Shown here in pieces: positions 18,206 through 28,301 of a stretch of DNA of 64,000 bases (position 1 is the stretch's first letter; every line of letters begins with the position of its first letter). The stretch is from Methylobacterium platani. Lineage in GTDB: Bacteria > Pseudomonadota > Alphaproteobacteria > Rhizobiales > Beijerinckiaceae. A model generated the notes under the pieces. It ran no database searches, was not told where the DNA came from, and saw only the letters and a list, made by a program, of their open reading frames with translations. The stretch spans positions 102,780 through 166,779 of the forward strand of contig NZ_LWHQ01000013.1 of the NCBI RefSeq assembly GCF_001653715.1, written 5' to 3'. The position numbers were made by a program, and so were the translations under genes.

Positions 18206-18994
18206 ATGACCAGAAGCGGTTACGGGCGGGCCCTGATCGCCGCGGGCCTCGCGGTGGCGGCCGGCGGGGCGCAGGCCGCGCAATGCGGCAACTCGGCCGC
18301 CGGGTTCGAGGCCTGGAAGCGGGAATTCGCCGACGAGGCCCGCGGGCGCGCCAGCCCCGCCGCCCTCTCGGCCCTGATGGGGACCTCGTACTCCTCCGCC
18401 ACCATCGCGGCGGACCGGGGCCAGAAGAGCTTCAGGCTCTCCCTCGATCAGTTCCTGGCCAAGCGCGGCGGGCCGGCGATCATCTCCCGCGGCCGGGCGA
18501 TGAGGCGCTCGCAAGCCGCCCTGTTCGATTCGATCGAGCAGCGCTACGGCGTGCCGCCGGGGCCACTGCTGGCGATCTGGGGCATGGAGACCGGCTTCGG
18601 CGCGGTGAAGGGCAACGTCAACACCCTCTCGGCGGTGGCGACCCTGGCCTATGATTGCCGCCGCTCGGCCTTCTTCACCGACCAGCTCTACGCCGCCCTG
18701 ACCCTGGTCGACCGCGGCATCCTGACCGCCGGCACCCGCGGCGCGGCGCATGGCGAGGTCGGCCACACCCAGTTCCTGCCGAAGAACGTGCTGAACTACG
18801 GCACCGGCGGCAGCCTCGACAACGCCTCGGTTGCGCTGAACTCGACCGCGAACTTCCTCAAGGCCCATGGCTGGCGCGCCGGTGCCGGCTATCAGCCCGG
18901 CGAGCCGAACTTCGCGGCGATCCAGGGCTGGAACGCCGCCCCGGTCTACCAGCGCGCGATCGCGCTGATCGGCGCCAAGATCGACGGGGAGTGA
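18206..18994 (+). CDS. Lytic murein transglycosylase, MltB-like
   Basis: 262 residues. A signal peptide (about residues 1-24, ending AQA-A) exports it to the periplasm, where it cleaves glycan strands to 1,6-anhydromuramyl products. The catalytic Glu is in IWGMETGFG, followed by YDCRRSAFF and EVGHTQFLPKNVL, the SLT_2/MltB motifs. There is no lipobox and no C-terminal peptidoglycan-binding domain, so it is a short soluble member. GAGGGAG precedes the ATG at 18206. The longer open frame upstream to 18023 is not needed. Confidence 0.88.
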   Translation: MTRSGYGRALIAAGLAVAAGGAQAAQCGNSAAGFEAWKREFADEARGRASPAALSALMGTSYSSATIAADRGQKSFRLSLDQFLAKRGGPAIISRGRAMRRSQAALFDSIEQRYGVPPGPLLAIWGMETGFGAVKGNVNTLSAVATLAYDCRRSAFFTDQLYAALTLVDRGILTAGTRGAAHGEVGHTQFLPKNVLNYGTGGSLDNASVALNSTANFLKAHGWRAGAGYQPGEPNFAAIQGWNAAPVYQRAIALIGAKIDGE

Positions 18995-19066
18995 GCGACG
19001 GGCGAGTGGGCCGCGGCGCGTGATCGGATCCCCGGGAGCACGGCTCCCGGGGGACGACCCGCGGAG

Positions 19067-20203
19067 TCAGCCCCGCGTCGCGCGGTCGGCCGGACCGCCC
19101 CGGCCGATCCGCGGCAGGTCGCTGGCGCCGCTGCCCGGGACCACGACGAGGCGGCGGACCTCGCCGCGCAGGAAGGCCTGCAGGAAGCGGTCGTAGTTGC
19201 GGAACGAGACGCAGCCGTTCGAGGCGCCGCTCGGGCCGAGCATGTAGGTATGGGCGAGCAGCCCGACGCGATTGTGGATCGCGCCGCTGCCGCCGACCGG
19301 GTTGAGCCGGATGGCGCGCACACCGTGGAACAGCGCCTCGCGCTCGGTGAGGTCGTAGGTGCCGGGCGGGGTGGCGCCGCGCATCTTCAGGTGCACGGCG
19401 CGGGGATCGTCCATGTGCGGCCCGAGCCCCGAATGCGCCTCCAGCGTCTCGCCGCTCGGCAGCGTCACGATACGGGCGCTGATGTCGTAGACCGCGATGC
19501 CCGGGCTGGCGCTCAGGCGCGGGCGCGGGCTCGGGTCGAGGCCGCCCGGCGCGGCATAGGCCAGGGTCTGCGACGGCGCGCTCGTGCCCCCTCCCCCGAA
19601 GATCCGGTCGAACAGCGACGGCTCCTCCGGCAGCGCGGCCTTGAACACGCTCTGGGTCGAAGCCATGGCCTGGACCGGCCGCCGCGGCGCGCGGGTCGCC
19701 AGCACGGTCGGCGTCGGGCGCAGCTCCGGCGGGCGCGGCACCGGCAGGGGAATCGCGGCGAGGGGCAGGGAGGCTGCCGGAGCGGCCTCGGAGGGGGCGG
19801 GGACGGGCGGCGCCGCCGCGGCGAGGCGCAGCGTCTCGGCCGGGGCCGGGGCCGGGTCGGCGGCGGGCGGCTGGGTGGAGGCGAGGCGCTGCTCGATCTC
19901 GGCCGGAATCTCCCGGATGAAACCCGTCGTATCGCGTCCCAGGGTCGGAGCCGGCGCGAGCATCCAGGCGAGCTCCGCCTGGGAGAGGGCGGGGGCAAGC
20001 CCGGCCTTCCTGACGGCCGGGACGGACGGTGCGGGCGCCGCGGCCACGGCGACCGACGGAGGGGCGTCCTCCCGCGGCATCAGCCCGGCGGCGGCCCCGA
20101 TGCCCCCGAGCATGGCGGCAATGCCGAGGAGCCGCCGGTTGCGGCGGCGACGACGGATGGCGGCCGGGGCGAGGCGACCGGACGAATACGCGACGAGGTC
20201 CAT
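19067..20203 (-). CDS. DUF2778 (L,D-transpeptidase-like) envelope protein
   Basis: 378 residues from the ATG at 20203; a GTG at 20233 is an alternative. A basic N-terminus (RRRRRNRR) and one transmembrane segment (about 30-48) anchor it. A long Ala/Pro-rich linker (about 55-245) reaches into the periplasm. The C-terminal 130 residues carry the His and SNGC pattern (LLAHTYMLG then GASNGCVSF) of L,D-transpeptidases of the DUF2778 group. Some members of that group are secreted peptidoglycan-targeting toxins. No secretion system or immunity gene is adjacent, so a housekeeping cell-wall role is more likely. The linker is unusually long. Confidence 0.75.
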   Translation of the reverse strand: MDLVAYSSGRLAPAAIRRRRRNRRLLGIAAMLGGIGAAAGLMPREDAPPSVAVAAAPAPSVPAVRKAGLAPALSQAELAWMLAPAPTLGRDTTGFIREIPAEIEQRLASTQPPAADPAPAPAETLRLAAAAPPVPAPSEAAPAASLPLAAIPLPVPRPPELRPTPTVLATRAPRRPVQAMASTQSVFKAALPEEPSLFDRIFGGGGTSAPSQTLAYAAPGGLDPSPRPRLSASPGIAVYDISARIVTLPSGETLEAHSGLGPHMDDPRAVHLKMRGATPPGTYDLTEREALFHGVRAIRLNPVGGSGAIHNRVGLLAHTYMLGPSGASNGCVSFRNYDRFLQAFLRGEVRRLVVVPGSGASDLPRIGRGGPADRATRG

Positions 20204-20472
20204 GCGGCCTGTACTCGATGGCTTGTCCCGCACGGATCCGCCGTCCGGCCGCCCGCGCCTGTGCGACGGGCCGGAGGAGACGGCCGTTTAGGAAAGGATC
20301 AACCTTAAGCCCTCGTATTGAGGGGCCTCTTGGTTAATCCCGGCTAAATGACATCGAGCGGATCGGAAGAATTCATGGCACCCTGATGGCGGCCGCCCGA
20401 CGCGAGAGTGCGCCGCCCCGGACCCGGGACGGCGCACTCTCGCCCGTTGTTGCGGCCGGTGCGGCTCGCCCG

Positions 20473-22299
<1,827 letters not shown>

Positions 22300-22810
22300 A
22301 TCACAGGTTCCTCGTTTGCGGTCGCGGCCGTCGTCCGCCGGTTGCGACGTGCGATGCGGCTGCACAACAGCTCGGCACCGCCAGCCACGCTTGCGACGAC
22401 TGCTCTAGCGGATCGGCGCTTCGATCGCCGAATCAACTTCCGTAACGCATTATGACAACGAGGCGCCAGACCGGTCGACCGGAACGGAGTCGTGTCATTC
22501 GCGAAATTCCAATGATTATTCAATCAGGCGAAAATGTGGGCAAACCGATACGGACCAACTTCTGCGAATTTCGCCACTTGAAGGCATAAGCATGAAAGCT
22601 TGCTGTTTCTCTCGGAACTTGTGAGTTGCATTCAATTTCTTCTCCAATAAAATTGGATATCCAATGATCTGAGATTACCATGCATCGTCCGGGTCGTCGC
22701 AGAGCGAAAAGAAAACGACGATTAGTGGCTGGCCGGCCATGGTTGTCGATGGCCGGCCATTTTTGTACGGTTACCTAGTCCCTTGATGGAAACGTGGATT
22801 CTGGTTTTTC
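22300..22810. other. glmS leader and low-GC intergenic stretch
   Basis: 511 bases without a credible gene. The GC content falls sharply from about 22440 onward (AT-rich words such as CAATAAAATTGGATATCC). It should contain the present promoter of glmS, which now follows foreign DNA. A strong plus-strand terminator at 22730-22764 has no protein gene upstream of it on the plus strand. Confidence 0.5.
22730..22764 (+). terminator. Strong intrinsic terminator with no plus-strand gene upstream
   Basis: Perfect 11-bp stem (TGGCCGGCCAT, 22730-22740, with its complement 22749-22759) and an 8-base loop. Five T residues follow at 22760-22764. The T tract is on the plus strand, but the neighbouring genes (glmS and the GT2 gene) are both on the minus strand. 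It could end an unannotated small RNA starting in 22450-22700, or be a relic. On the minus strand the stem has no adjacent T run. Confidence 0.75.
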
Positions 22811-24073
22811 TTATTGCATTTCGACTTTCGACTCGTAGATAACGCCGGCCGCATCGATGAATTTGACATCGTAGGTGTCAATGAACGGAACCGTGACATC
22901 GTAACCGAACATCTGTTGATCACTGCCGATATGCGCCGCCACATCGAGCCGCGGCAGCAACGTCGCGACGGACATGGCATCCGGTTGCGAGGCCGATCTG
23001 AAAATGAGGAAGGAGAGCGGAGTGTTATTGCGGCCAACCGCCCACCCGACGATTCGGGCTTCACCGTTCCGCGAGGAATTGATCGCATCGATCACTACCG
23101 TTGCGGGCACGTTTCCAGGCGGTAACTGAGCGACCAATTTGCCGATCATGGTCTCGTAGTTCTTTATACGATTATCGCTCAGTTCAACATCTGCTTGAAG
23201 CTGCTGGATCTTCGCAGCCGAATCATGGTTGACGTTGCGATCTTTCGACCATTCGTACAAGTTGCGAATGTCATCGACATTCGTCTCGATGATGAGCGAC
23301 CGCTTGACGTCGTCGACGTAATTCTGTGCTTGACGCCATTTCGCACGATCGGTCGCCGTGGCGCCGTAGGCAAGAATCGTATTCCCACCATCGACATTGA
23401 TATAATAGTCACACATCGGCGTTGCCGCGAAGCTGTCATCCGATGGGTACTGCGCTAATATCCTTAGCAGAAAGGCATAATCTTCGTTGCGTGACTGTCC
23501 GCTGTCGAAGTAAAAATGCTCTTTATCGATGGCGTTTCGATCGATCACATAGGAGTGTATTGGGTATTGATTTTCAACGAAGAAGGCCAATTTTGGCGCA
23601 TCACCGAATAGCCGATTCTTCGTCTTCTTGTGCCGTTGCCCACCGGCGACAAAGTAATCGACCCGGTTAGTGCCCCCAAGCGCAATCGCGCATCCGGTCT
23701 TCTTGATCTGAGAAATCAAAGTAGAATAGATATTAGCATAGACAGTGTCGTCATAATCTAGGAACGCCAGATAACGACCGGTCGCTGCCGATATACCGTT
23801 GTTAATGAGCGTGCTTCTGGCATCCCCGGGCCGATCGAGCGTCACGTTGATGGCCCGGATGGCGGTCAGATAGGACGCATAGCGCTCGATCGTCTGATTG
23901 ACACGGCGCGTCTCGGCCTCGCCGAAATTTTGCGTCGCGATGATGACCTCGACCTCGTCGTATTGCTGCCCCACCAGGGAAAACAGACATTGGTCGAGGT
24001 AATCGATCCTCTTGATGTCGTGGAAGCGAATGATGACCGAGACGAGCTCGTTGTCGAAATGGTTGATGCTCAT
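22811..24073 (-). CDS. GT2 glycosyltransferase with C-terminal coiled-coil and beta extension
   Basis: 420 residues from the ATG at 24073; a GTG at 24082 abuts the upstream stop. The first 230 residues are a GT-A fold: LVSVIIRFHDIKR, the nucleotide strand VEVIIATQ, the DxD-type FLDYDDTVY, and an acceptor-side RNEDYAFLLRI. A helical, likely coiled segment (about 280-310) follows, then about 100 residues of predicted beta structure that I cannot name. Codon use and GC content are far below the chromosome norm. It is the second gene of a two-gene unit and probably decorates a surface polysaccharide or protein. The donor and acceptor are unknown. Confidence 0.82.
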   Translation of the reverse strand: MSINHFDNELVSVIIRFHDIKRIDYLDQCLFSLVGQQYDEVEVIIATQNFGEAETRRVNQTIERYASYLTAIRAINVTLDRPGDARSTLINNGISAATGRYLAFLDYDDTVYANIYSTLISQIKKTGCAIALGGTNRVDYFVAGGQRHKKTKNRLFGDAPKLAFFVENQYPIHSYVIDRNAIDKEHFYFDSGQSRNEDYAFLLRILAQYPSDDSFAATPMCDYYINVDGGNTILAYGATATDRAKWRQAQNYVDDVKRSLIIETNVDDIRNLYEWSKDRNVNHDSAAKIQQLQADVELSDNRIKNYETMIGKLVAQLPPGNVPATVVIDAINSSRNGEARIVGWAVGRNNTPLSFLIFRSASQPDAMSVATLLPRLDVAAHIGSDQQMFGYDVTVPFIDTYDVKFIDAAGVIYESKVEMQ

Positions 24074-24082
24074 GATCTTCAC

Positions 24083-24937
24083 TTACCAACGGATGGGGGA
24101 GAAGCTGAAAAGACGGCGAAATTCAACGATCTCGTTGATACGCTCGTTCGTGTGCGGGATCTTCTTTCCACGCAGCGGCGGCAACGTGCGAATCTCATCG
24201 GCGACACCGAGCCGGACCAGTTCGTCCTCCATGATGCGCTGGAAGCCGTCGCTCTTCCACTTCCAGGCGAGATAGCGACCGGACTTCAGCATTTCGACGC
24301 GGACCGATTCCCGATCGCGCTTATCGCTGACATCGTGATAGAACAGGGCGTTGCTCAAAATGACGCAGCGCCCGCCCTCGATACGGAAGCGCCAGGATAG
24401 ATCCACGTCCTCGCAGTACATTCGGATGTTGTCATCGAAGCCACCGATCTCGATGAATGAACTCGTCTCGGAGCCGAAGCAGGCTCCGGAAGCCCAGGGG
24501 GTCTCGCCCGTGAAGCAGTCGTAAACCTTCGGGTGTTCCTCAGGAAATTGATGAAACTCGAACAAGGTCCTGGACGGGTGGTACTTGACGGCGCTCAGAA
24601 AATTGTAGATTGCATCGTGATGAAAAAGCCCGTCTGGGTTGCATCCAACGTAGACAGGAATTCTTCGTTCGTTACATTCGCGGATGATTGCGTTGTGACC
24701 GGCGCCGAAACCGCAGTTCGAGTCGTCCCCGACAATTTCGATGAAGCGATGCTCAAGGTGTTCGGCCGAGTAGAACGAATCGACGATAGGGCTATAATCC
24801 TTACCATCGTTGATTTTCATAAAAAATTTAATATCTTTTAAATCGACATTTTCCTGCTTTAGTACTGAACGGAAGAGTTTATGCAAATCTCCTTCAGAAT
24901 TTTTATACACAACAACGCCGATCGCGATCTTTGACAT
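24083..24937 (-). CDS. GT2 glycosyltransferase, WbbL/rhamnosyltransferase-like
   Basis: 284 residues. The GT-A domain starts IAIGVVVYKNSEGDLHKL. It shows the GFGAGHNAII segment, the NPDG strand in place of a canonical DxD, and the late FDDNIRMYCEDVDLSWRFR, typical of rhamnosyl- and similar transferases (WbbL type). GGGAAAAAAG lies just before the ATG. It is low in GC and directly precedes the second GT2 gene. Cytosolic or peripheral; probable role in O-antigen, capsule or flagellin-type glycan assembly. Confidence 0.83.
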   Translation of the reverse strand: MSKIAIGVVVYKNSEGDLHKLFRSVLKQENVDLKDIKFFMKINDGKDYSPIVDSFYSAEHLEHRFIEIVGDDSNCGFGAGHNAIIRECNERRIPVYVGCNPDGLFHHDAIYNFLSAVKYHPSRTLFEFHQFPEEHPKVYDCFTGETPWASGACFGSETSSFIEIGGFDDNIRMYCEDVDLSWRFRIEGGRCVILSNALFYHDVSDKRDRESVRVEMLKSGRYLAWKWKSDGFQRIMEDELVRLGVADEIRTLPPLRGKKIPHTNERINEIVEFRRLFSFSPIRW

Positions 24938-25311
24938 GTCTTTTTTCCCGTCCCGTCAGTAATTTGCCATCAACTTATGTTGTAAATCGATGGCTTGTCT
25001 CAATCTTTGCCACAAAGGCAAATATTCTACATGAGGTTGTATCCGAAATTTCTTACGATCGGATATCGGCCCGCCTCTAGCACTAAGCTCACGATTTGAC
25101 AATGGCACTGCCCATGAGAAGTATATGCACGCCCGCTGGGTCAGCCGTCGGCGTGTCCACAATTGTCCGGAGCGGCGGGAACGTCTCACGCACCACCGTT
25201 CACCGACAGCGCTCCGCACCGGCATTGTGAAGTCACGTGCGGATCTCGAAGGCTCGAAGGGCGGTTGCTGGTTCGGACTAGCCCGGAAGGCACCGGCAGC
25301 GTTCGGGTCCA
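24938..25311. other. Intergenic stretch of mixed composition in the island
   Basis: 374 bases with no credible gene. The first 120 bases are AT-rich and are the likely promoter of the minus-strand GT2 pair. From about 25120 onward the sequence returns to higher GC and contains only short frames without family resemblance. It may be decayed coding DNA, since it abuts the glmU relic. Confidence 0.4.
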
Positions 25312-25690
25312 ACACCTTTATCGGCTTCACCCGCTCGGTGTTGTTCATCAGCCGGCCCTCCGGTCGCGAGGCGACCGGACGACACTTCGTCGGTGATGAC
25401 CGATCCCGGTCCCACGAAAGCCCCTCCCCGATCGTCGCCGGGGCGACGAGTTCGAGCCGACTAATGCGCCCGTGCCGATGACCATGCGAGACGGGTTCAC
25501 GCCGTCGGGGTTGCAAATGAAGATGCGGACCCGAGATCCTTGCCCGCCCCGGCCTGGCATCACGGGCCAAGTCAACACGGGCCGATTGGTCGACCTCGGC
25601 GCCGGCCCTGATCGCCGCGTTGTCAAGCTCGACGACATTGCCGATGCGCGGGTACGGTTCCGGCGTCGTGCCGGGGCCCGTCCCAGGTCC
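25312..25690 (-). pseudogene. Decayed duplicate of the 3' end of glmU
   Basis: Read on the minus strand, this region repeats the last ~115 codons of glmU. Recognisable pieces are [20 protein letters not shown] (intact gene: [20 protein letters not shown]), the APATIGEG block (intact APVTIGEG), and a remnant of the closing KPTKR tail. At the DNA level long stretches match 26760-27110, by eye about 75-80 percent. A seven-base deletion relative to glmU near 25460 shifts the frame, so the product is broken. The fragment has the same orientation as glmU and lies 1 kb further on, with the TylF-type gene between the two copies. The boundaries are approximate. Confidence 0.85.
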
Positions 25691-25782
25691 CGAGGCAAAC
25701 AGGGCTTCCGCCTCATCACCGCATCGGGTAGAATGTTTCTGTACAGGTTTGGTGGAATCTCTACGGTCGGGAATCTGCGGCA

Positions 25783-26544
25783 ATGAAAAACGATTTTATT
25801 AATAATGCGCTCGGCCTCAGGAGTCGATATTTAAATCTTCTTGAGGCCGCCTTGACAGGAGTACTAATTCGAGATCGCAATTTTGACCCTTGGTCTGAGA
25901 CGATTTATGATCGGAACAAAAGAGCGCTTGGAAAGGATTGGCCAGCCCTGGCGCAGACAATGATTGGGATGACTCGCCTGCACAGCTTACGACAAATGTG
26001 TGAGACGGTCTTGATCGACGATATACCAGGAGACATGATCGAAACGGGTGTATGGCGTGGCGGTGCCTGCATCATGATGAAAGGTGTGCTGGAAGCTTAC
26101 GGCGACAAGCAGCGAAAAATCTTTGTTGCAGATAGTTTTCAGGGTTTGCCTATGCCAGATGAGGAAAATTACGAGGCCGATGCGAATGATCAGCACCACA
26201 CTTTTGAGCAACTAAAGGTATCGCGCAGAGAAGTTGAGGAAAATTTTCAATCCTATCAACTTTTGGACGACAATGTAGTGTTCCTTGAAGGATGGTTCAA
26301 GGATACGTTGCCGACAGCCTCGATCGAAAAGTTGGCTATTCTTAGGTTGGATGGTGATATGTATGAAAGCACTATTCAAGCCCTTGACGCCCTATATCAC
26401 AAAGTATCGCCGGGAGGATTTGTAATCGTTGATGATTATTTCCTAGAGCCATGTGCTAAAGCGATAAGTGACTTCAGAAACAATCATGATATTACGTCTC
26501 CAATCCTTCCTATCGATGGGATGGGTGTCTGGTGGCGTGTATAG
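25783..26544 (+). CDS. TylF/MycF-type sugar O-methyltransferase
   Basis: 253 residues, close to the family norm (macrocin O-methyltransferase and relatives). It uses S-adenosylmethionine and Mg2+ to methylate hydroxyls of deoxysugars. Motifs seen are GDMIETGVWRGGACIMMKG (SAM loop), VADSFQGLP, the metal-site Asp in LRLDGDMYEST, and SPGGFVIVDDY. It is the lowest-GC gene in the window and runs opposite to its neighbours. It sits between intact glmU and the glmU relic and near two GT2 genes, suggesting methylation of a surface glycan made by them. A clean terminator follows. Confidence 0.9.
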   Translation: MKNDFINNALGLRSRYLNLLEAALTGVLIRDRNFDPWSETIYDRNKRALGKDWPALAQTMIGMTRLHSLRQMCETVLIDDIPGDMIETGVWRGGACIMMKGVLEAYGDKQRKIFVADSFQGLPMPDEENYEADANDQHHTFEQLKVSRREVEENFQSYQLLDDNVVFLEGWFKDTLPTASIEKLAILRLDGDMYESTIQALDALYHKVSPGGFVIVDDYFLEPCAKAISDFRNNHDITSPILPIDGMGVWWRV

Positions 26545-26605
26545 AATGACTCAAAAAGCTTCGATGAGGCCTTGGCTTTCTTACGCTTCTTGATATTCAC
26601 CATTG

Positions 26606-26640
26606 AGCCTTGCCATTGACGTGTGACTGGCAAGGCTTTT
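26606..26640 (+). terminator. Intrinsic terminator after the TylF-type gene
   Basis: Perfect 10-bp stem (AGCCTTGCCA, 26606-26615, with TGGCAAGGCT, 26628-26637) and a T run ending at 26640. It closes the plus-strand methyltransferase transcript before the convergent glmU. Confidence 0.85.
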
Positions 26641-26752
26641 GGCGCCTAGTTGGGCTTGTCCCGCACGATTAAACGATACCGTTCGAACGCGCGGGGGTCA
26701 TCCACCACAAGTCTGCCGAAAAATGGCCGAAAGATCTTGCTTGTGAAAAGTC

Positions 26753-28096
26753 TCACCGCTTCGTCGGCTTCGCCCATTCCGTCTTGATCACCTGTCGGCC
26801 CCGCCCGATCGCGAGGCTGCCCGGCGGCACGTCGTCGGTGACCACCGAGCCGGACCCGACGAAGGCCCCCTCTCCGATCGTCACCGGGGCGACGAGCGCC
26901 GAGTTCGAGCCGACGAAGGCGCCGGCACCGATCACCGTGCGGTGCTTGTTCACGCCGTCGTAGTTGCAGGTGATGGTGCCGGCCCCGAGATTGGCGCCCG
27001 CCCCGACCTCGGCATCGCCGACATAGGACAGGTGGTTGACCTTGGCCCCGGCCCGGATCGCCGCGTTCTTCACCTCGACGAAGTTGCCGATGCGGGCGCC
27101 GTCCTCCAGCACCGCGCCGGGCCGCAGGCGGGCATAGGGGCCGACCTGGACGCCCTCGGCGAGCCGCGCCTGCTCGAGATGCGAGAAGGCGTGGAGCGTG
27201 CACCGGTCGCCGACGACGACGCCGGGGCCGAACACCACGTGCGGCTCCACCACCACGTCGCGGCCGAGCACGGTGTCGTGGCTGAGGAACACCGTCTCGG
27301 GGGCGATCAGCGTGGCGCCGCCGAGCATCGCGCGCCGGCGCAGGGTCGCCTGCACCGCGGCCTCGGCGGTGGAGAGCTGCACCCGGTCGTTGACGCCCTG
27401 CGCCTCGGCCTCGGCCACCGGCACCACCGCGACCCGGTGCCCGTCGGCGACCGCGAGCGCCACGGCGTCTGGCAGGTAGTACTCGCCCGCCGCGTTGGCG
27501 TTGCCGATCCGCTCCAGCAGGCCGAGGGCGAGGCGCCCCGACAGCGCCATCAGGCCGGCATTGCACAGGGTGACCCGGCGCTCGGCCTCGTTCGCGTCCT
27601 TCTCCTCGCGGATCGCCGTCACGCGGCCGTCCTCGACCAGCACCCGGCCGTAGCCGGCGGGATTGCCGGCCTCGAAGGCCAGGACCGCCACCGCGGCACC
27701 CCCGGCGAGCGGCGCGCGCAGGCGCGCATAGGTCTCGGGGCTGATCAGCGGGGTGTCGCCGAACGCCACCACCACGTCGTCGGCGCCCGCCTCCAGGGCG
27801 GCGCGGGCCGCCAGCACCGCGTGGGCGGTGCCGAGGCGCTCCCCTTGCGGGAAGGTCTCGGCTCCGGGGAAGCCTGCGACCACCCGGGCGACGTCGTCGC
27901 GGCCGGGCTCGACCACCACGGCGAGGCGCTCCGCCCCGGCCTCCGCCACGGCGGCGAGCACGTGGGCGAGCATCGGCCGGCCGGCGATCGGGTGCAGAAC
28001 CTTCGGCAGCTCGGAGCGCATCCGCGTGCCCTTGCCGGCGGCGAGCACGACGGCGAGGAGGGAGCGGGCTCCGGCGTGGTTCGGGGTCGGGGTCAT
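26753..28096 (-). CDS. glmU: Bifunctional GlcNAc-1-P uridyltransferase / GlcN-1-P acetyltransferase
   Basis: 447 residues. It acetylates glucosamine-1-phosphate and then couples it to UTP, giving UDP-GlcNAc for peptidoglycan and LPS. The N-terminal pyrophosphorylase domain has [19 protein letters not shown] and GDTPLIS. The C-terminal left-handed beta-helix has the hexapeptide repeats, the acetyltransferase His region [10 protein letters not shown] and [12 protein letters not shown]. The 3' third is duplicated as a relic at 25312-25690. glmS, its usual neighbour, lies about 4.4 kb further along the same strand. Confidence 0.97.
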   Translation of the reverse strand: MTPTPNHAGARSLLAVVLAAGKGTRMRSELPKVLHPIAGRPMLAHVLAAVAEAGAERLAVVVEPGRDDVARVVAGFPGAETFPQGERLGTAHAVLAARAALEAGADDVVVAFGDTPLISPETYARLRAPLAGGAAVAVLAFEAGNPAGYGRVLVEDGRVTAIREEKDANEAERRVTLCNAGLMALSGRLALGLLERIGNANAAGEYYLPDAVALAVADGHRVAVVPVAEAEAQGVNDRVQLSTAEAAVQATLRRRAMLGGATLIAPETVFLSHDTVLGRDVVVEPHVVFGPGVVVGDRCTLHAFSHLEQARLAEGVQVGPYARLRPGAVLEDGARIGNFVEVKNAAIRAGAKVNHLSYVGDAEVGAGANLGAGTITCNYDGVNKHRTVIGAGAFVGSNSALVAPVTIGEGAFVGSGSVVTDDVPPGSLAIGRGRQVIKTEWAKPTKR

Positions 28097-28301
28097 TCGG
28101 CGGCCTTCGGGTTCGGCGGGGCTAGGGGGCGGCGGGGCGGTCCGTCTGCGACCGAGCCTCTAACCGATCTCCCGGTCAGGACAAGCGCCGTCGCTCCGGT
28201 CCACGACGTCGCGGGGCGGGCGATTCTTAACCCCCGGTTCAGACCGGATCGTGGTAAACGGCCGGCGCTCCCTCGAATCCGGACCGGTACGACCTCCCTT
28301 G

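Noticed and set aside
19067..20203. DUF2778 protein as a secreted toxin with an immunity gene
   Set aside because: No immunity or secretion genes are adjacent, and the N-terminal anchor suggests a resident envelope enzyme.
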